From positions 1-20,577 of the forward strand of contig JAJRRJ010000003.1 in the NCBI GenBank assembly GCA_024279575.1: a DNA stretch of 20,577 nt, given 5' to 3'. The position numbers and the translations under genes were made by a program. Origin of the DNA: Alphaproteobacteria bacterium (GTDB lineage: Bacteria > Pseudomonadota > Alphaproteobacteria > Rhizobiales > Devosiaceae). The stretch's first letter is position 1; each line of letters opens with the position of its first letter. The notes below the pieces were generated by a model, which was not told where the DNA came from, searched no databases, and saw nothing but the letters and a program-made list of their open reading frames with translations. Below, in pieces: positions 1-8,005 of this stretch.

Positions 1-56
1 GATACATTATCCGGGTTGTTGGTGGATTGTGTCGGGGATTTAACAGGCTTATCCAT
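1..56 (-). CDS. 5' end of a divergent gene, possibly GTP cyclohydrolase I
   Basis: Reading leftward from an ATG at 56-54 there is an open frame of 18 codons to the window edge, beginning MDKPVKSPTQS. It is too short for a family match. The suggestion of folE (GTP cyclohydrolase I, first step of folate biosynthesis) rests on gene order: as I recall, in many Rhizobiales folE sits divergently next to the NifU-like/yidD/thrS cluster, and FolE proteins often have variable, polar N-termini like this one. No good Shine-Dalgarno is visible in front of the ATG, so even the start is uncertain. It could equally be a chance open frame. Confidence 0.35.
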   Translation of the reverse strand, partial: MDKPVKSPTQSTNNPDNV

Positions 57-97
57 GCGTGTCTCTGGGCGTTTCTTGATGTGAGTTACATTTGTCC

Positions 98-126
98 CTG
101 ACAAAGCAGAGGCCTTTCCCTATATA
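98..126 (+). promoter_or_regulatory. Putative sigma-70-type promoter for the NifU-like/yidD/thrS cluster
   Basis: A -35-like hexamer CTGACA (98-103) is followed after exactly 17 bases by a -10-like hexamer TATATA (121-126). That would place the transcription start near 133, about 45 bases before the chosen start of the first rightward gene. Spacing and both hexamers fit the vegetative sigma-factor consensus. It lies in the gap between divergent genes, where a promoter is expected. No operator-like repeat is visible around it. Confidence 0.5.
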
Positions 127-176
127 GGGAACAGAGCGGGTTACACAAGTAAACTCTAATGTTGAACGGTTTTGTA

Positions 177-608
177 ATGGGTGAGATTTATTCCCTGAAA
201 ATCATGGAAATTGCAGCGCAATCCCCGATGGCGGGGCAATTGAGCGATCCCGACGCGCAGGTTAAGCGGGTTTCGCGGGTTTGCGGCTCAACAATAGAAG
301 TGAGCATAAAGGTAGATGGTGGGATTGTGAGCGCCTATGGACAGGAAATCAATTGCTGTGTTCTGGGGCAGGCTGCTGCATCTGTTCTGGCTGCCAATAT
401 CGTTGGCTCCAGCATTGTAGAAGTGCGTGCGCTGCGCGATCAAATGGAGGCTATGCTTAAGCAGGGGGCCGCTCCTCCGAGTGGCAAATGGGGGGAATTG
501 AAACATTTGCAGCCGGTGCGCGAGTATGGAGCGCGCCACGCCTCAACGATGCTGGTATTTAATGCAGTTGTTGAGTGTTTTGAACAGATTGGGGTCAAAC
601 AGAGGTGA
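177..608 (+). CDS. NifU/IscU-like iron-sulfur cluster assembly scaffold protein
   Basis: A 143-residue soluble protein of the NifU N-terminal (IscU-like) family, thought to hold or pass on Fe-S clusters in the cytoplasm. Family signs are CGST at residues 36-39, CCVLGQAA from residue 60, an RALRDQM stretch, PPSGKW, and the C-terminal RHASTMLVFNAV block. Cysteines 36 and 60/61 match two of the three cluster ligands of IscU; the third is absent, as is usual in this alphaproteobacterial subgroup. An ATG at 159 in the same frame would add six residues, but the start at 177 matches the usual family N-terminus (a Y-x-x-x-I-x-x-x-A pattern right after Met). Neither start has a clear ribosome site. 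The stop overlaps the next start by four bases, implying translational coupling to yidD. Confidence 0.85.
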   Translation: MGEIYSLKIMEIAAQSPMAGQLSDPDAQVKRVSRVCGSTIEVSIKVDGGIVSAYGQEINCCVLGQAAASVLAANIVGSSIVEVRALRDQMEAMLKQGAAPPSGKWGELKHLQPVREYGARHASTMLVFNAVVECFEQIGVKQR

Positions 609-916
609 AGGGTTTTGTGCAGTTGGTTGGAAAAATTCTGGATTGGCCATTCAAAATTGTGTCTGTTTTTTTGATTAATGTTTATCGCTATACGCTTTCA
701 GCCATTTCAGGGCGCACCTGTCGACATTTGCCCACTTGTTCGGAATTTACCCGTGATGCAATCTGGAAACACGGGTTTTGGCCGGGGGGCTGGATGGGGT
801 TAGCGCGTCTTGTACGATGTGGACCGGGGGGGACCCATGGGTATGATCCTGTGCCCGAGGAAAAACCGACTAACGCACGATGGTATTTGCCCTGGACATA
901 TGGACGCTGGAAATAA
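605..916 (+). CDS. yidD: Membrane protein insertion efficiency factor YidD
   Basis: A 103-residue YidD/UPF0161 protein, a small membrane-associated factor that assists insertion of inner-membrane proteins with YidC. An N-terminal amphipathic or hydrophobic stretch is followed by the family core CRHLPTCSEFTRDAI (the C-R-x-x-P-T-C-S-x-x element), then GGWMGLARLVRCGPGG and GYDPVP, all hallmarks of the family. It starts with GTG at 605, sharing GTGA with the stop of the NifU-like gene. The purine-rich AGAGG just upstream (601-605) partly overlaps the start. Length is typical (70-120 residues). The N-terminus is followed by a tail of about 15 residues after GYDPVP, which is common in alphaproteobacteria. 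Confidence 0.95.
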   Translation: MKGFVQLVGKILDWPFKIVSVFLINVYRYTLSAISGRTCRHLPTCSEFTRDAIWKHGFWPGGWMGLARLVRCGPGGTHGYDPVPEEKPTNARWYLPWTYGRWK

Positions 917-990
917 TTTTGTTTTGATGTTATCGGCAAAGCGCATACGCAATTTTGCGGTGTGAAAATGATTCAATACTTGGAGATAAG

Positions 991-2955
991 ATGATGATTA
1001 CGGTGAAATTTCCCGATGGTGCAACACGCGAATATGGCGTTGGCACGACCGGCACCACCGTTGTTGAGTCAATTTCCAAGTCTTTGGCCAAAAAAACTGT
1101 GGCCATGCGCCGCAATGGTGAACTCAGCGACCTGTCCGATATCATGGAAGATGGGGACGCTATTGAATTTGTGCTGCGCGATGATGAGGCGGCTTTGGAA
1201 CTCATTCGGCACGATGCGGCCCATGTTATGGCGGAAGCTGTGCAGGAACTTTGGCCCGATACACAGGTGACAATCGGGCCAGTGATTGAAAATGGCTTTT
1301 ATTATGATTTTTCACGGGCAGAACCTTTTTCGATGGATGATCTCAAGGCCATTGAAAAACGTATGGGACAGATTATTCAGCGCGGCGCAGCTTTCACCAG
1401 GGAAGTGTGGAGCCGGGAAGAAGCGAAACGGGTTTTCAAAGCCAAGGGCGAAGATTGTAAGATTGAGTTGATCGATGCGGTTAAAGAAGGCGAAGATCTG
1501 AAAATATACAAGCAAGGTCAATGGTTTGATGTGTGCCGAGGCCCCCACATGCGTACCACACGAGACGTGGGCCAGGCCTTCAAACTAACCAAAGTTGCCG
1601 GCGCTTACTGGCGGGGGGATAGTAACAATCCTGTGCTTAGCCGCATTTATGGCACCGCATGGGCCAACAAAGAGCAGCTTGCTGACTATTTGCACATGGT
1701 GGAAGAAGCCGAAAAACGCGACCACCGTAAACTGGGCCGTGAAATGGAGCTGTTCCATTTGCAGGAAGAGGCGCAGGGAAGCGTATTCTGGCATCCTAAG
1801 GGTTTTGTGATCTATAATGCCATGGAGCAGTATATCCGGCGCAAAGTGAACGCTGCGGACTATAAAGAAATTAAAACTCCCCAGATTATGGATGTAAAAA
1901 TGTGGGAAAAATCAGGGCACTGGGCGAAGTTTCGCGACAATATGTTTGTTGTGCCTGATGAAACGCCTTCAATGGAAGAGGGGGCTCCACTGCTGTCTGG
2001 TGATGCCAAGTTGATGGCGTTGAAGCCAATGAATTGTCCCGCCCATGTGCAGGTGTTTAATCAGGGCATAAAATCCTATCGGGATCTGCCCCTGCGGTAT
2101 GCGGAATTTGGCTGCTGCCACCGTAACGAGGCCCATGGTGCGTTGCATGGTCTGATGCGTGTCAGACAAATGACTCAGGATGACGGGCACATATTTTGTC
2201 GGGAAGACCAGGTACAGTCAGAAACCGAGGCGTTTTGTGATTTGCTGGATTCAATTTATTCTGATTTTGGTTTTAGTGACGTTAAAATTTTACTGGCTAC
2301 CCGCCCGGATGTTCGAGCGGGAAGTGATGAGGTGTGGGACAGGGCCGAGGGCGGTCTTGGTGATGCGTTGCGGGCAACAGGTCGCGAATTCGAAGTCGCA
2401 CAAGGTGAGGGGGCGTTTTACGGGCCCAAGCTGGAGTTTCATCTGAAAGACGCTATTGGTCGCTCATGGCAGTGTGGTACTTTGCAGCTGGATTTTGTTA
2501 CGCCGGAACGCCTTGAAGCCTCTTATGTGGCTGAGGACAGTTCGCGCCAGAGGCCGGTTATGATGCATCGGGCGATCCTTGGAACGCTTGAGCGTTTTAT
2601 CGGTATTTTGATTGAGAACCATGCTGGACGGATGCCGATGTGGTTGGCGCCTGTTCAGTGTGTAGTGGCAACTATTGTTTCAGATGCGGATGAAGTTGCA
2701 TCCGAAATTGTTGCAAGAATGAAAGCTGCAGGGCTGCGTGTCGAAGCGGATTTTCGCAATGAGAAAATCAACTATAAAGTGCGTGAGCATTCTGTGGCAA
2801 AGGTGCCGGCAATTTTTGTTGTCGGCAAACGCGAAGCAGAAGAGGGCACTGTTTCGGTGCGTCGATTGGGGGCGCAGGGACAAACGGTTGTGCCTGTTGA
2901 AGAAGCGATTATGGCGCTGCTTGAGGAAGCAACTCCGCCGGATTTAAGGGACTGA
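991..2955 (+). CDS. thrS: Threonyl-tRNA synthetase
   Basis: Charges tRNA-Thr with threonine in the cytoplasm; a class II synthetase. Domains in order are TGS (about residues 1-62), the N2 editing domain with H74/H78 and the C182-x3-H186 pair that clears Ser-tRNA-Thr, the class II catalytic core (about 260-545), and a C-terminal anticodon-binding domain. The catalytic zinc ligands are visible as C349 (in MNCPAH), H400 (in DDGHIFC) and H526 (in HRAILG). Motif 2 is FGCCHRNE. The frame is open upstream to 955, but the start at 991 has a TGGAGA ribosome site at 981-986 and gives 654 residues, normal for the family. ATG at 994 is equally possible. It sits 74 bases after yidD, probably in the same transcript. 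A tRNA-Thr gene lies about 6 kb downstream. Confidence 0.97.
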   Translation: MMITVKFPDGATREYGVGTTGTTVVESISKSLAKKTVAMRRNGELSDLSDIMEDGDAIEFVLRDDEAALELIRHDAAHVMAEAVQELWPDTQVTIGPVIENGFYYDFSRAEPFSMDDLKAIEKRMGQIIQRGAAFTREVWSREEAKRVFKAKGEDCKIELIDAVKEGEDLKIYKQGQWFDVCRGPHMRTTRDVGQAFKLTKVAGAYWRGDSNNPVLSRIYGTAWANKEQLADYLHMVEEAEKRDHRKLGREMELFHLQEEAQGSVFWHPKGFVIYNAMEQYIRRKVNAADYKEIKTPQIMDVKMWEKSGHWAKFRDNMFVVPDETPSMEEGAPLLSGDAKLMALKPMNCPAHVQVFNQGIKSYRDLPLRYAEFGCCHRNEAHGALHGLMRVRQMTQDDGHIFCREDQVQSETEAFCDLLDSIYSDFGFSDVKILLATRPDVRAGSDEVWDRAEGGLGDALRATGREFEVAQGEGAFYGPKLEFHLKDAIGRSWQCGTLQLDFVTPERLEASYVAEDSSRQRPVMMHRAILGTLERFIGILIENHAGRMPMWLAPVQCVVATIVSDADEVASEIVARMKAAGLRVEADFRNEKINYKVREHSVAKVPAIFVVGKREAEEGTVSVRRLGAQGQTVVPVEEAIMALLEEATPPDLRD

Positions 2956-2961
2956 TTTTAG

Positions 2962-3318
2962 ATGGATGATGCGATTTCTCGAATTGTTATCAGTGGCCAT
3001 GAACGCCATTATGCTGATCCAATCCGACTTGAAAAAGGCGAGGCTTTTGAGTTGAGCGGGCGCAGTGTTGCCTGGGAAGGAAACGAAAAGCAAATCTGGC
3101 ACTGGGCAATTTGCGGTAATGGGCGAGAGGGGTGGGTTGCACAAGATTTTCCTGAAATGCGTGATGGGCAGGCCTTTGCCCCTTGTGACTACGATTCAAT
3201 CGAATTGACTGTTGTTCCTGGTGAATATCTACATGTGCTGAATGAAACCCACGGCTGGACACATTGTAAGAATGTCAGAGGTGAGGTGGGCTGGGTTCCC
3301 TCGCGGGTTTTTTCCTGA
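2962..3318 (+). CDS. Small protein with two SH3-like repeats
   Basis: A 118-residue protein beginning six bases after the thrS stop, so probably cotranscribed. Two similar beta-rich units can be seen. The first (about 17-65) ends WAICGNGREGWVAQDF. The second (about 72-118) ends THCKNVRGEVGWVPSRVF. Each ends in a G-x-x-G-W-V motif typical of bacterial SH3-like folds. There is no signal peptide or membrane segment, so it is presumably cytoplasmic. SH3-like domains usually bind proteins or peptides; the partner here is unknown. Similar proteins occur next to thrS in related genomes as far as I recall, but no function is established. An AAGGGA element (2946-2951) is a plausible though slightly distant ribosome site. 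Confidence 0.75.
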   Translation: MDDAISRIVISGHERHYADPIRLEKGEAFELSGRSVAWEGNEKQIWHWAICGNGREGWVAQDFPEMRDGQAFAPCDYDSIELTVVPGEYLHVLNETHGWTHCKNVRGEVGWVPSRVFS

Positions 3319-3347
3319 GGGAAAAATACTTCAGTTAAAAAAGTGCG

Positions 3348-4322
3348 TCAATATACCGTGGTTAAAACTTCGATTGTGATCGGGCGGCCCGCACGAACCT
3401 GAAATTGCCTGTTATAAACTGTATCACCTGTTTGAGCGAACACCACGTAGTCACCTTCGGCTAAAACCGTTGAGGGGAAAGCGCCAAAGTGGGTGTAAAT
3501 ATTTTCCCCTTCACTGTCCTGAACTTTCCAGTCCACGTCTGCAATGGCCTCGCCACCTGCCTTGGAAACGAGCGACAATGCTACTTGGGCGGCTTTATGG
3601 AACAGCGTTGCTTCGGTGACTTCGCCCGGCTCAACGCGAATATCTGCCCGAACAATCGCGTTTTGTTCACCCCATCGAGATACAACTTTGAATGTTCCGG
3701 CATTAAGCTGAATCATCGTGTTTTGGTCGATATCAAGGGCTACCGGAATACTTTCCCCGTCCAGACCTTCGGTGAAAATGTCAAATTTCAGCTGGTTGGG
3801 TGGAATATTGATTTCCGCTGTAACGGCGCTACGCAACCGAAGCGCACCTGCTTCCAGAATAATGCTTTTGATATTGGGGCCGATTTCCACGCTAAGCGTG
3901 TCGGTGGATTGCGCGCGACCATACGAGACGTGCACAACATACTCACCGGGGGGAAGAGAAAAGGAAGCGGTTGCTGCTTCAGATCGAAACAAAAGCGGGA
4001 GTTTTCCGGTTTCATCGGTTGTTTTGCCAAATACCCGCCAAACGAGCCCATTGGGAATAATAGGGCCACCTTCTTTGATTTGTGCAGATATAGAGACCGG
4101 TTGGTCTGCGCCAACGCCCGGAAGAGCTGGTTCTGGTGTAGGTTGAGGTGCCGTTTGTATCGGGGCGACCGGTTCAAACATTCCAGTGTCGCCTGGTGCG
4201 GGTGCTTGCTGCCCTGCGCGGTCAATGCGGGGGTGAGGCTTTGGCTCAATTACCTGTGCGAAGGCGCTAAAGGGCAATAACATCACGACCAGGATCAAAA
4301 AAATGGGACGAAAGTAGCGCAA
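3348..4322 (-). CDS. Exported protein with three internal beta-sandwich repeats
   Basis: A 324-residue protein with a Sec signal peptide (positive MRYFR, hydrophobic core, cleavage after AFA near residue 22), so periplasmic or surface. A Pro/Gln/Ala-rich linker (about 24-75) is followed by three units of roughly 80 residues. Each carries the same late motif: LPPGEYVVHVSYG, LNAGTFKVVSRWG and LAEGDYVVFAQTG, each followed about ten residues on by V-x-x-G. This resembles carboxypeptidase regulatory-like or transthyretin-like sandwiches, often adhesion or scaffold modules. The start is TTG at 4322-4320: no ATG or GTG in the frame keeps the whole signal peptide, and an in-frame stop lies just upstream at 4347-4349. 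No enzyme motif is seen and the function is unknown. It is convergent with the SH3 gene, 29 bases apart. Confidence 0.8.
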   Translation of the reverse strand: MRYFRPIFLILVVMLLPFSAFAQVIEPKPHPRIDRAGQQAPAPGDTGMFEPVAPIQTAPQPTPEPALPGVGADQPVSISAQIKEGGPIIPNGLVWRVFGKTTDETGKLPLLFRSEAATASFSLPPGEYVVHVSYGRAQSTDTLSVEIGPNIKSIILEAGALRLRSAVTAEINIPPNQLKFDIFTEGLDGESIPVALDIDQNTMIQLNAGTFKVVSRWGEQNAIVRADIRVEPGEVTEATLFHKAAQVALSLVSKAGGEAIADVDWKVQDSEGENIYTHFGAFPSTVLAEGDYVVFAQTGDTVYNRQFQVRAGRPITIEVLTTVY

Positions 4323-4419
4323 CGACAGGGTTTCCCGGGAATGGAATCAGTTATACAGATAGTCTTAGAATAAGAAAAACCTGTGTTACAAGCCATGGCC
4401 CTTACTAAGAGTGAGAAAT

Positions 4420-4998
4420 ATGAGTAAAAACGTTGAATTGATTAAGTATCTGACGACACGCCGTTCGGTTCCCCTGCCATTTTTGGAGGAGCCGGGGCCA
4501 GGCAAAGAAGACCTTGATCTGATTTTGAGCATCGGCACCCGGGTGCCTGATCATGCCAAGCTTTGTCCCTGGCGTCTGATTGTTATCAAGGGTGATGCGC
4601 GTGGACAGGCCGGAGAAAAGCTGGCGCAAATCGCCAAAGCGCATAATCCTGAGCTAAGCGAAAAAGAATTGGAAGTAGAGCGTATGCAATTTTTGCCCGC
4701 GCCATTAACGATTGGTGTGCTTAGTGTGCCGGTTGAACATGAAAAGGTGGTTGAGCTTGAACAGGTTTTATCCGCTGGGAATGTGGCGTTGAACCTTGTT
4801 CATGGCGCCAATGCATTGGGATTTGCTGCCCATTGGGTGACGCGCTGGTTTGCTTATGATCCTGAGGCGAGCACTATGCTTGGGGCCAAAGGTGGAGAGC
4901 AGTTCGTGGCTTTTGTTCATATCGGTACCCCGAAAATGCGTTTGGAAGACAAGCCAAAGGCGGATCTGAATAAACTCGTTTCAAACTGGGAAGCTTAA
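4420..4998 (+). CDS. Nitroreductase family protein (YdjA-like)
   Basis: A 192-residue FMN-dependent nitroreductase-fold protein, expected to be a cytoplasmic homodimer that reduces nitro or quinone-type substrates with NAD(P)H. The N-terminal LTTRRSVPLP (residues 11-20) is the FMN-phosphate-binding arginine motif, and RVPDHAKLCPWRLIV is the signature of the small YdjA-type subgroup. Later GNVALNLVHGANALGFAAHW is the typical dimer/FMN helix, and the C-terminal FVHIGTP strand closes the fold. A GTG at 4411 in frame would add three residues; the ATG at 4420 fits better after the purine-rich GAGTGAGAA. It is divergent from the exported repeat protein, with about 97 bases between starts. The physiological substrate cannot be told. 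Confidence 0.9.
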   Translation: MSKNVELIKYLTTRRSVPLPFLEEPGPGKEDLDLILSIGTRVPDHAKLCPWRLIVIKGDARGQAGEKLAQIAKAHNPELSEKELEVERMQFLPAPLTIGVLSVPVEHEKVVELEQVLSAGNVALNLVHGANALGFAAHWVTRWFAYDPEASTMLGAKGGEQFVAFVHIGTPKMRLEDKPKADLNKLVSNWEA

Positions 4999-5064
4999 GA
5001 GTATTTTAATGGTTTTTTAGGATTGTGTTAACCATAGATTTCTTGCTGTTTGAGGCAGATTAAT

Positions 5065-5919
5065 TTGAGTGTTGAAGCAATCCGGGTTCCACAAAGTCTG
5101 GCGCTGGTTCTGAACAGGGCCGGCGATAAATCTGGTGTGGACTTTGATTATCTGGTGCAGACAGCCCTGCGTGAAAGCAGTTTTAACCCAAATGCCAAAG
5201 CCCAGACTTCTTCGGCGGTCGGGCTGTTTCAATTTATTGAAAGCACATGGCTTGAAGTGATGAAGCTGGAGGGGGACCGGCTCGGGTATGGCAATTATGT
5301 TCGTGCTATTGAACGTGATGATAATGGGAATTATGTGATTCAAAACAGTGCGTTGCGTAACGAAGTTCTTGCATTACGTGAGGATCCGCAAATTTCTGCC
5401 GATTTGGCAGCGGCGTTTACTCGACGTAATGGTGAATTTTTAAGTGACAAATTTGGACGCAACCCCAGCCCCGGGGAACTATACATAGCGCATTTTCTTG
5501 GCGCCCGCGGGGCCGAGCGTATGTTTAAGGCGGGGCTGGAAAACCCCGACCAAATCGCAGCGAATATTTTTCCGCAACAGGCGCGCGCGAATCAGTCAAT
5601 TTTTTATGATAACTCAGGCGCCCGCACCATTCGTGAAGTGTATCAGGCGCTGGTTGCAAAGCATGGTCAAAATTCTGTTTCGGCGCCTGTTGCCACCCCC
5701 ATATCTGCGCCGGCTCCTGTGCCACATTTTCTTGGTGATGTCCCCGGTGGGCAGGTGCGAAACGGAATACAGCCAAGAATTGGCCCGGGGGGAGCATCGT
5801 TGCAACCTGATGTTTCTTTTACCTCCATGTTTACACAGCAAAATTCTGCTCAATCCTATCAGCGCCAAGTTGTGGTTGATCCAGGGGCGGCGTTTTTTGT
5901 GCAACTGTATGGGAAATAG
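5065..5919 (+). CDS. Transglycosylase SLT-domain protein
   Basis: A 284-residue protein with a lysozyme-like lytic transglycosylase domain that would cleave the MurNAc-GlcNAc bond of peptidoglycan. The catalytic glutamate is E37 in ALRESSFNPNAKA, followed by SSAVGLFQFIESTW, the standard G-L-x-Q-F element of the SLT family. GELYIAHFLGARGAERM is the later conserved helix typical of the alphaproteobacterial version. The C-terminal third is Pro/Ala/Gly-rich and probably disordered. The start is TTG at 5065, placed by the GAGG ribosome site at 5052-5055 nine bases upstream. A more upstream TTG at 5050 lies in front of that site and is less likely. No clear signal peptide is seen, so the export route is open; specialised secretion is possible. 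Confidence 0.85.
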   Translation: MSVEAIRVPQSLALVLNRAGDKSGVDFDYLVQTALRESSFNPNAKAQTSSAVGLFQFIESTWLEVMKLEGDRLGYGNYVRAIERDDNGNYVIQNSALRNEVLALREDPQISADLAAAFTRRNGEFLSDKFGRNPSPGELYIAHFLGARGAERMFKAGLENPDQIAANIFPQQARANQSIFYDNSGARTIREVYQALVAKHGQNSVSAPVATPISAPAPVPHFLGDVPGGQVRNGIQPRIGPGGASLQPDVSFTSMFTQQNSAQSYQRQVVVDPGAAFFVQLYGK

Positions 5920-6101
5920 CGCGACTGGCGTGCGTGAAAATGAGCTGTGGAGTTTTTAATGGTATGAATTGCCTTCAAATTCTCTATTGGGCTTTGTTAC
6001 ACTAATTTCCTGCAAAATTTATGGTGAACCAATCCTTAAGCCTTAGGGGGTAGAGTTGAGCATTAGTGTTCAACGGGCAATTCTTAAAAGGGGTAAGGGA
6101 A

Positions 6102-7349
6102 ATGGTTGCGTATCAACATTTCTTGGCGCTGTCCCATTCTGCAAACAGTGATCAGAGGGGGGAAGCGGCGCATATGGTTGCGACTGCTTTTGTTGAGCAT
6201 ACCGGCCCTGAAGACGAACGGGCGGCACTATATGCTTCGGTTTTGGGGTTTTTGGATGACCCTTCGGTGAAGGTACGGGCATGTCTGGCTTTTGGATTGT
6301 TGCATTCAGATTTGGCTCCGCGCATGGTAATGCTGGCTCTGGTCAAAGATGCGCCCATTATTGCGCGGGCGGTCGTTCAGTATTCACCGGTGTTGATTGA
6401 TGTGGATCTGACAGGAATTGCAAACGAAAGCGGCTCACGCGTTCTAATGGCGCTTGTTGAGCGCAAACAGATTTCGGAAAGGCTTATTCAGGCAATTGTT
6501 CAGCGTGGAGAAAAAGAATCTCTGGCGCGGATTTTGTCGCGGAATGACATTGAATTTTCTACTGAAATTCTGGCAAAAATTGTAAAAAATCATGGAAGTA
6601 ATGCAAAAATTCGCGGAAAGCTATTCGCGCGGAAAGAGTTGCCAGGCTTTTGCCGGATGAAACTGGTTGAAGAGGTGAAAAAATCTCTGTTTGCAAGCCG
6701 GATCGTCAAAGGGGCTATTGCGCCGGACCGACTTGCGCGATTGATGCGAGATGCTTTGGATAGTGCTACAACCCGAATTGGGGAAGAGGCTGCCCTGAAT
6801 GGGGAAAGCGGGTTCACTTTGCAAATGCATGAGGAGGATCGGATCAATACCCGAATATTGCTGCATTCGCTTGTGCATGGGCATGTTTTATTTTTTGCGG
6901 ACTGTATTTCACTTATTGCGGATATGCCGGGGAAAAAAGTATTCACGTTGCTGGAGCATGGATCGCGGGTGGCTTTGAATGCATTGTTTTGCCAATGCGG
7001 TATGAATGTTGCGCTGAGAAATCTGTTGGCGCGACTTGTGGTGCATGCGCGCAACGTGGATTTGTCGAATGATGACGCCGAGCGCTTCTTTGTGGTAACC
7101 GCACTGATTGAAGAACTGATTATCGAACATGAGGGGAATATTCCCCAAAGCCTTGAAGATGCGTTTCGGTATCTGGATGAGCAAAATGTTATTTTGGCCA
7201 GAAATGCAGCGCGGGGGGTTATGCATGTCTTTGCCCAGGATGTGGACCCGGATCAAATGTTGCTTGAGGATGGCTTTGAGCAGGTGCCCGGGCAGGACTG
7301 GGATGCCAAGGGAGTACAAGAGGAACAATTGGCTTTACCCGCCGCCTGA
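6102..7349 (+). CDS. DUF2336 domain protein
   Basis: A 415-residue, largely alpha-helical soluble protein of the DUF2336 family, found almost only in alphaproteobacteria. The first part contains helical pairs resembling HEAT repeats (for example DDPSVKVRACLAFGLLHSD and the matching blocks after it). The C-terminal half (about 190-390) is the typical DUF2336 region with a long amphipathic helix series. No catalytic motif is recognised. ATG at 6102 has AAAAGGGG (6085-6092) and AAGGGA (6095-6100) in front. A GTG at 6066 in frame lacks a ribosome site. The family is often found near regulators and two-component proteins; here an HPt phosphotransfer gene converges on it and overlaps its 3' end by 97 bases. 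The last 25 residues are acidic and Gln-rich. Confidence 0.85.
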   Translation: MVAYQHFLALSHSANSDQRGEAAHMVATAFVEHTGPEDERAALYASVLGFLDDPSVKVRACLAFGLLHSDLAPRMVMLALVKDAPIIARAVVQYSPVLIDVDLTGIANESGSRVLMALVERKQISERLIQAIVQRGEKESLARILSRNDIEFSTEILAKIVKNHGSNAKIRGKLFARKELPGFCRMKLVEEVKKSLFASRIVKGAIAPDRLARLMRDALDSATTRIGEEAALNGESGFTLQMHEEDRINTRILLHSLVHGHVLFFADCISLIADMPGKKVFTLLEHGSRVALNALFCQCGMNVALRNLLARLVVHARNVDLSNDDAERFFVVTALIEELIIEHEGNIPQSLEDAFRYLDEQNVILARNAARGVMHVFAQDVDPDQMLLEDGFEQVPGQDWDAKGVQEEQLALPAA

Positions 7350-7942
7350 GCAGTTTTCTTTTTTGGTTTTTTTAGGGCAGTTTTTGCTGCAACGCACTGG
7401 GAATTAAGCTGGTTGAGCATGGCGATCGTTTCCCCAAGTGCCGGATCGTTGGCCGGGGTGTTTTGTTCAATTGCCTGACAGATCGCATTGATTGCCAATG
7501 CCAGAATAGGGCGCGCTTTTTTGTGTTCGGAGCAGCCCTCCATCAGATCGGTTAAGGGGCAGGCAATCATTCCGGCAGAATCGCATCCTAAAATCGGTGC
7601 ATTGCCTTTAATGGTATGAACGCATCTGCTTAAGTTATGAAAAGCGGCCTTGTCTGTTTCAGCGTTTTCATACTCTTTAACGGCGGAGCGCAATTTGTCC
7701 ATATCTTCAAGCAGCCAGAATTTGAAGCCCGAAGAAAGGGTTTTAAGGTGAGATTCGGCTGCCTCAATCGGATTGAATTTTGGCCTCAAAACAGGCTTTG
7801 CTTTGCGACGCAAATCTATGGGTGGGGTAACATACTCATAACCCTTTGCACCAAGATGTTTGGCAAGGGCGGTGGCTTTGGCCACCTTTCGTGCGACAAC
7901 CTCATCTACAACCGGTCTGGATATTTTGCGTGCATTCCCCAT
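7253..7942 (-). CDS. HPt (histidine phosphotransfer) domain protein
   Basis: A 229-residue protein with a histidine phosphotransfer domain (about residues 70-170), which relays phosphate in multistep two-component signalling. The phospho-accepting site is H109 in CVHTIKGNAPILG, the classic H-T/S-x-K-G motif. A basic N-terminal region (about 1-65) and a Lys- then Cys/Ser-rich tail flank it. The tail (last 32 residues) is encoded within the 3' end of the DUF2336 gene on the other strand and looks unconstrained, as if an original stop had been lost. ATG at 7942 is the only reasonable start before an upstream in-frame stop, but it has no good ribosome site. It follows nadK by 63 bases on the same strand and could be cotranscribed. 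No kinase or response regulator is in the window. Confidence 0.8.
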   Translation of the reverse strand: MGNARKISRPVVDEVVARKVAKATALAKHLGAKGYEYVTPPIDLRRKAKPVLRPKFNPIEAAESHLKTLSSGFKFWLLEDMDKLRSAVKEYENAETDKAAFHNLSRCVHTIKGNAPILGCDSAGMIACPLTDLMEGCSEHKKARPILALAINAICQAIEQNTPANDPALGETIAMLNQLNSQCVAAKTALKKPKKKTAQAAGKANCSSCTPLASQSCPGTCSKPSSSNI

Positions 7943-8005
7943 TGGGCAAGACTGCCATAATCATACACTTTATCAAGCGCATTTGGCCTTAGGGGCGTAT
8001 GCCTA

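Noticed and set aside
944..964. Imperfect hairpin (CATACGCA/TGCGGTGTG with loop ATTT) in the thrS leader
   Set aside because: Considered as a tRNA-like autoregulatory operator as in E. coli thrS, but the loop does not carry a threonine anticodon and the stem has a bulge and a G:T pair.
3309..3326. TTTTTCC-TGAG-GGAAAAA hairpin between the convergent SH3 and exported-protein genes
   Set aside because: A symmetric A/T hairpin in a suitable place for a two-way terminator, but it has only two G:C pairs and is too weak to call.
3489..4280. Plus-strand 263-codon open frame
   Set aside because: It lies wholly antisense to the exported repeat protein, has no family features and an odd Cys/Phe/Arg-rich composition, while the opposite strand has a clear signal peptide and internal repeats.
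6590..7054. Minus-strand 154-codon frame
   Set aside because: It is antisense to the DUF2336 gene, Ser/Arg-rich with no motif; the plus-strand gene is well supported.
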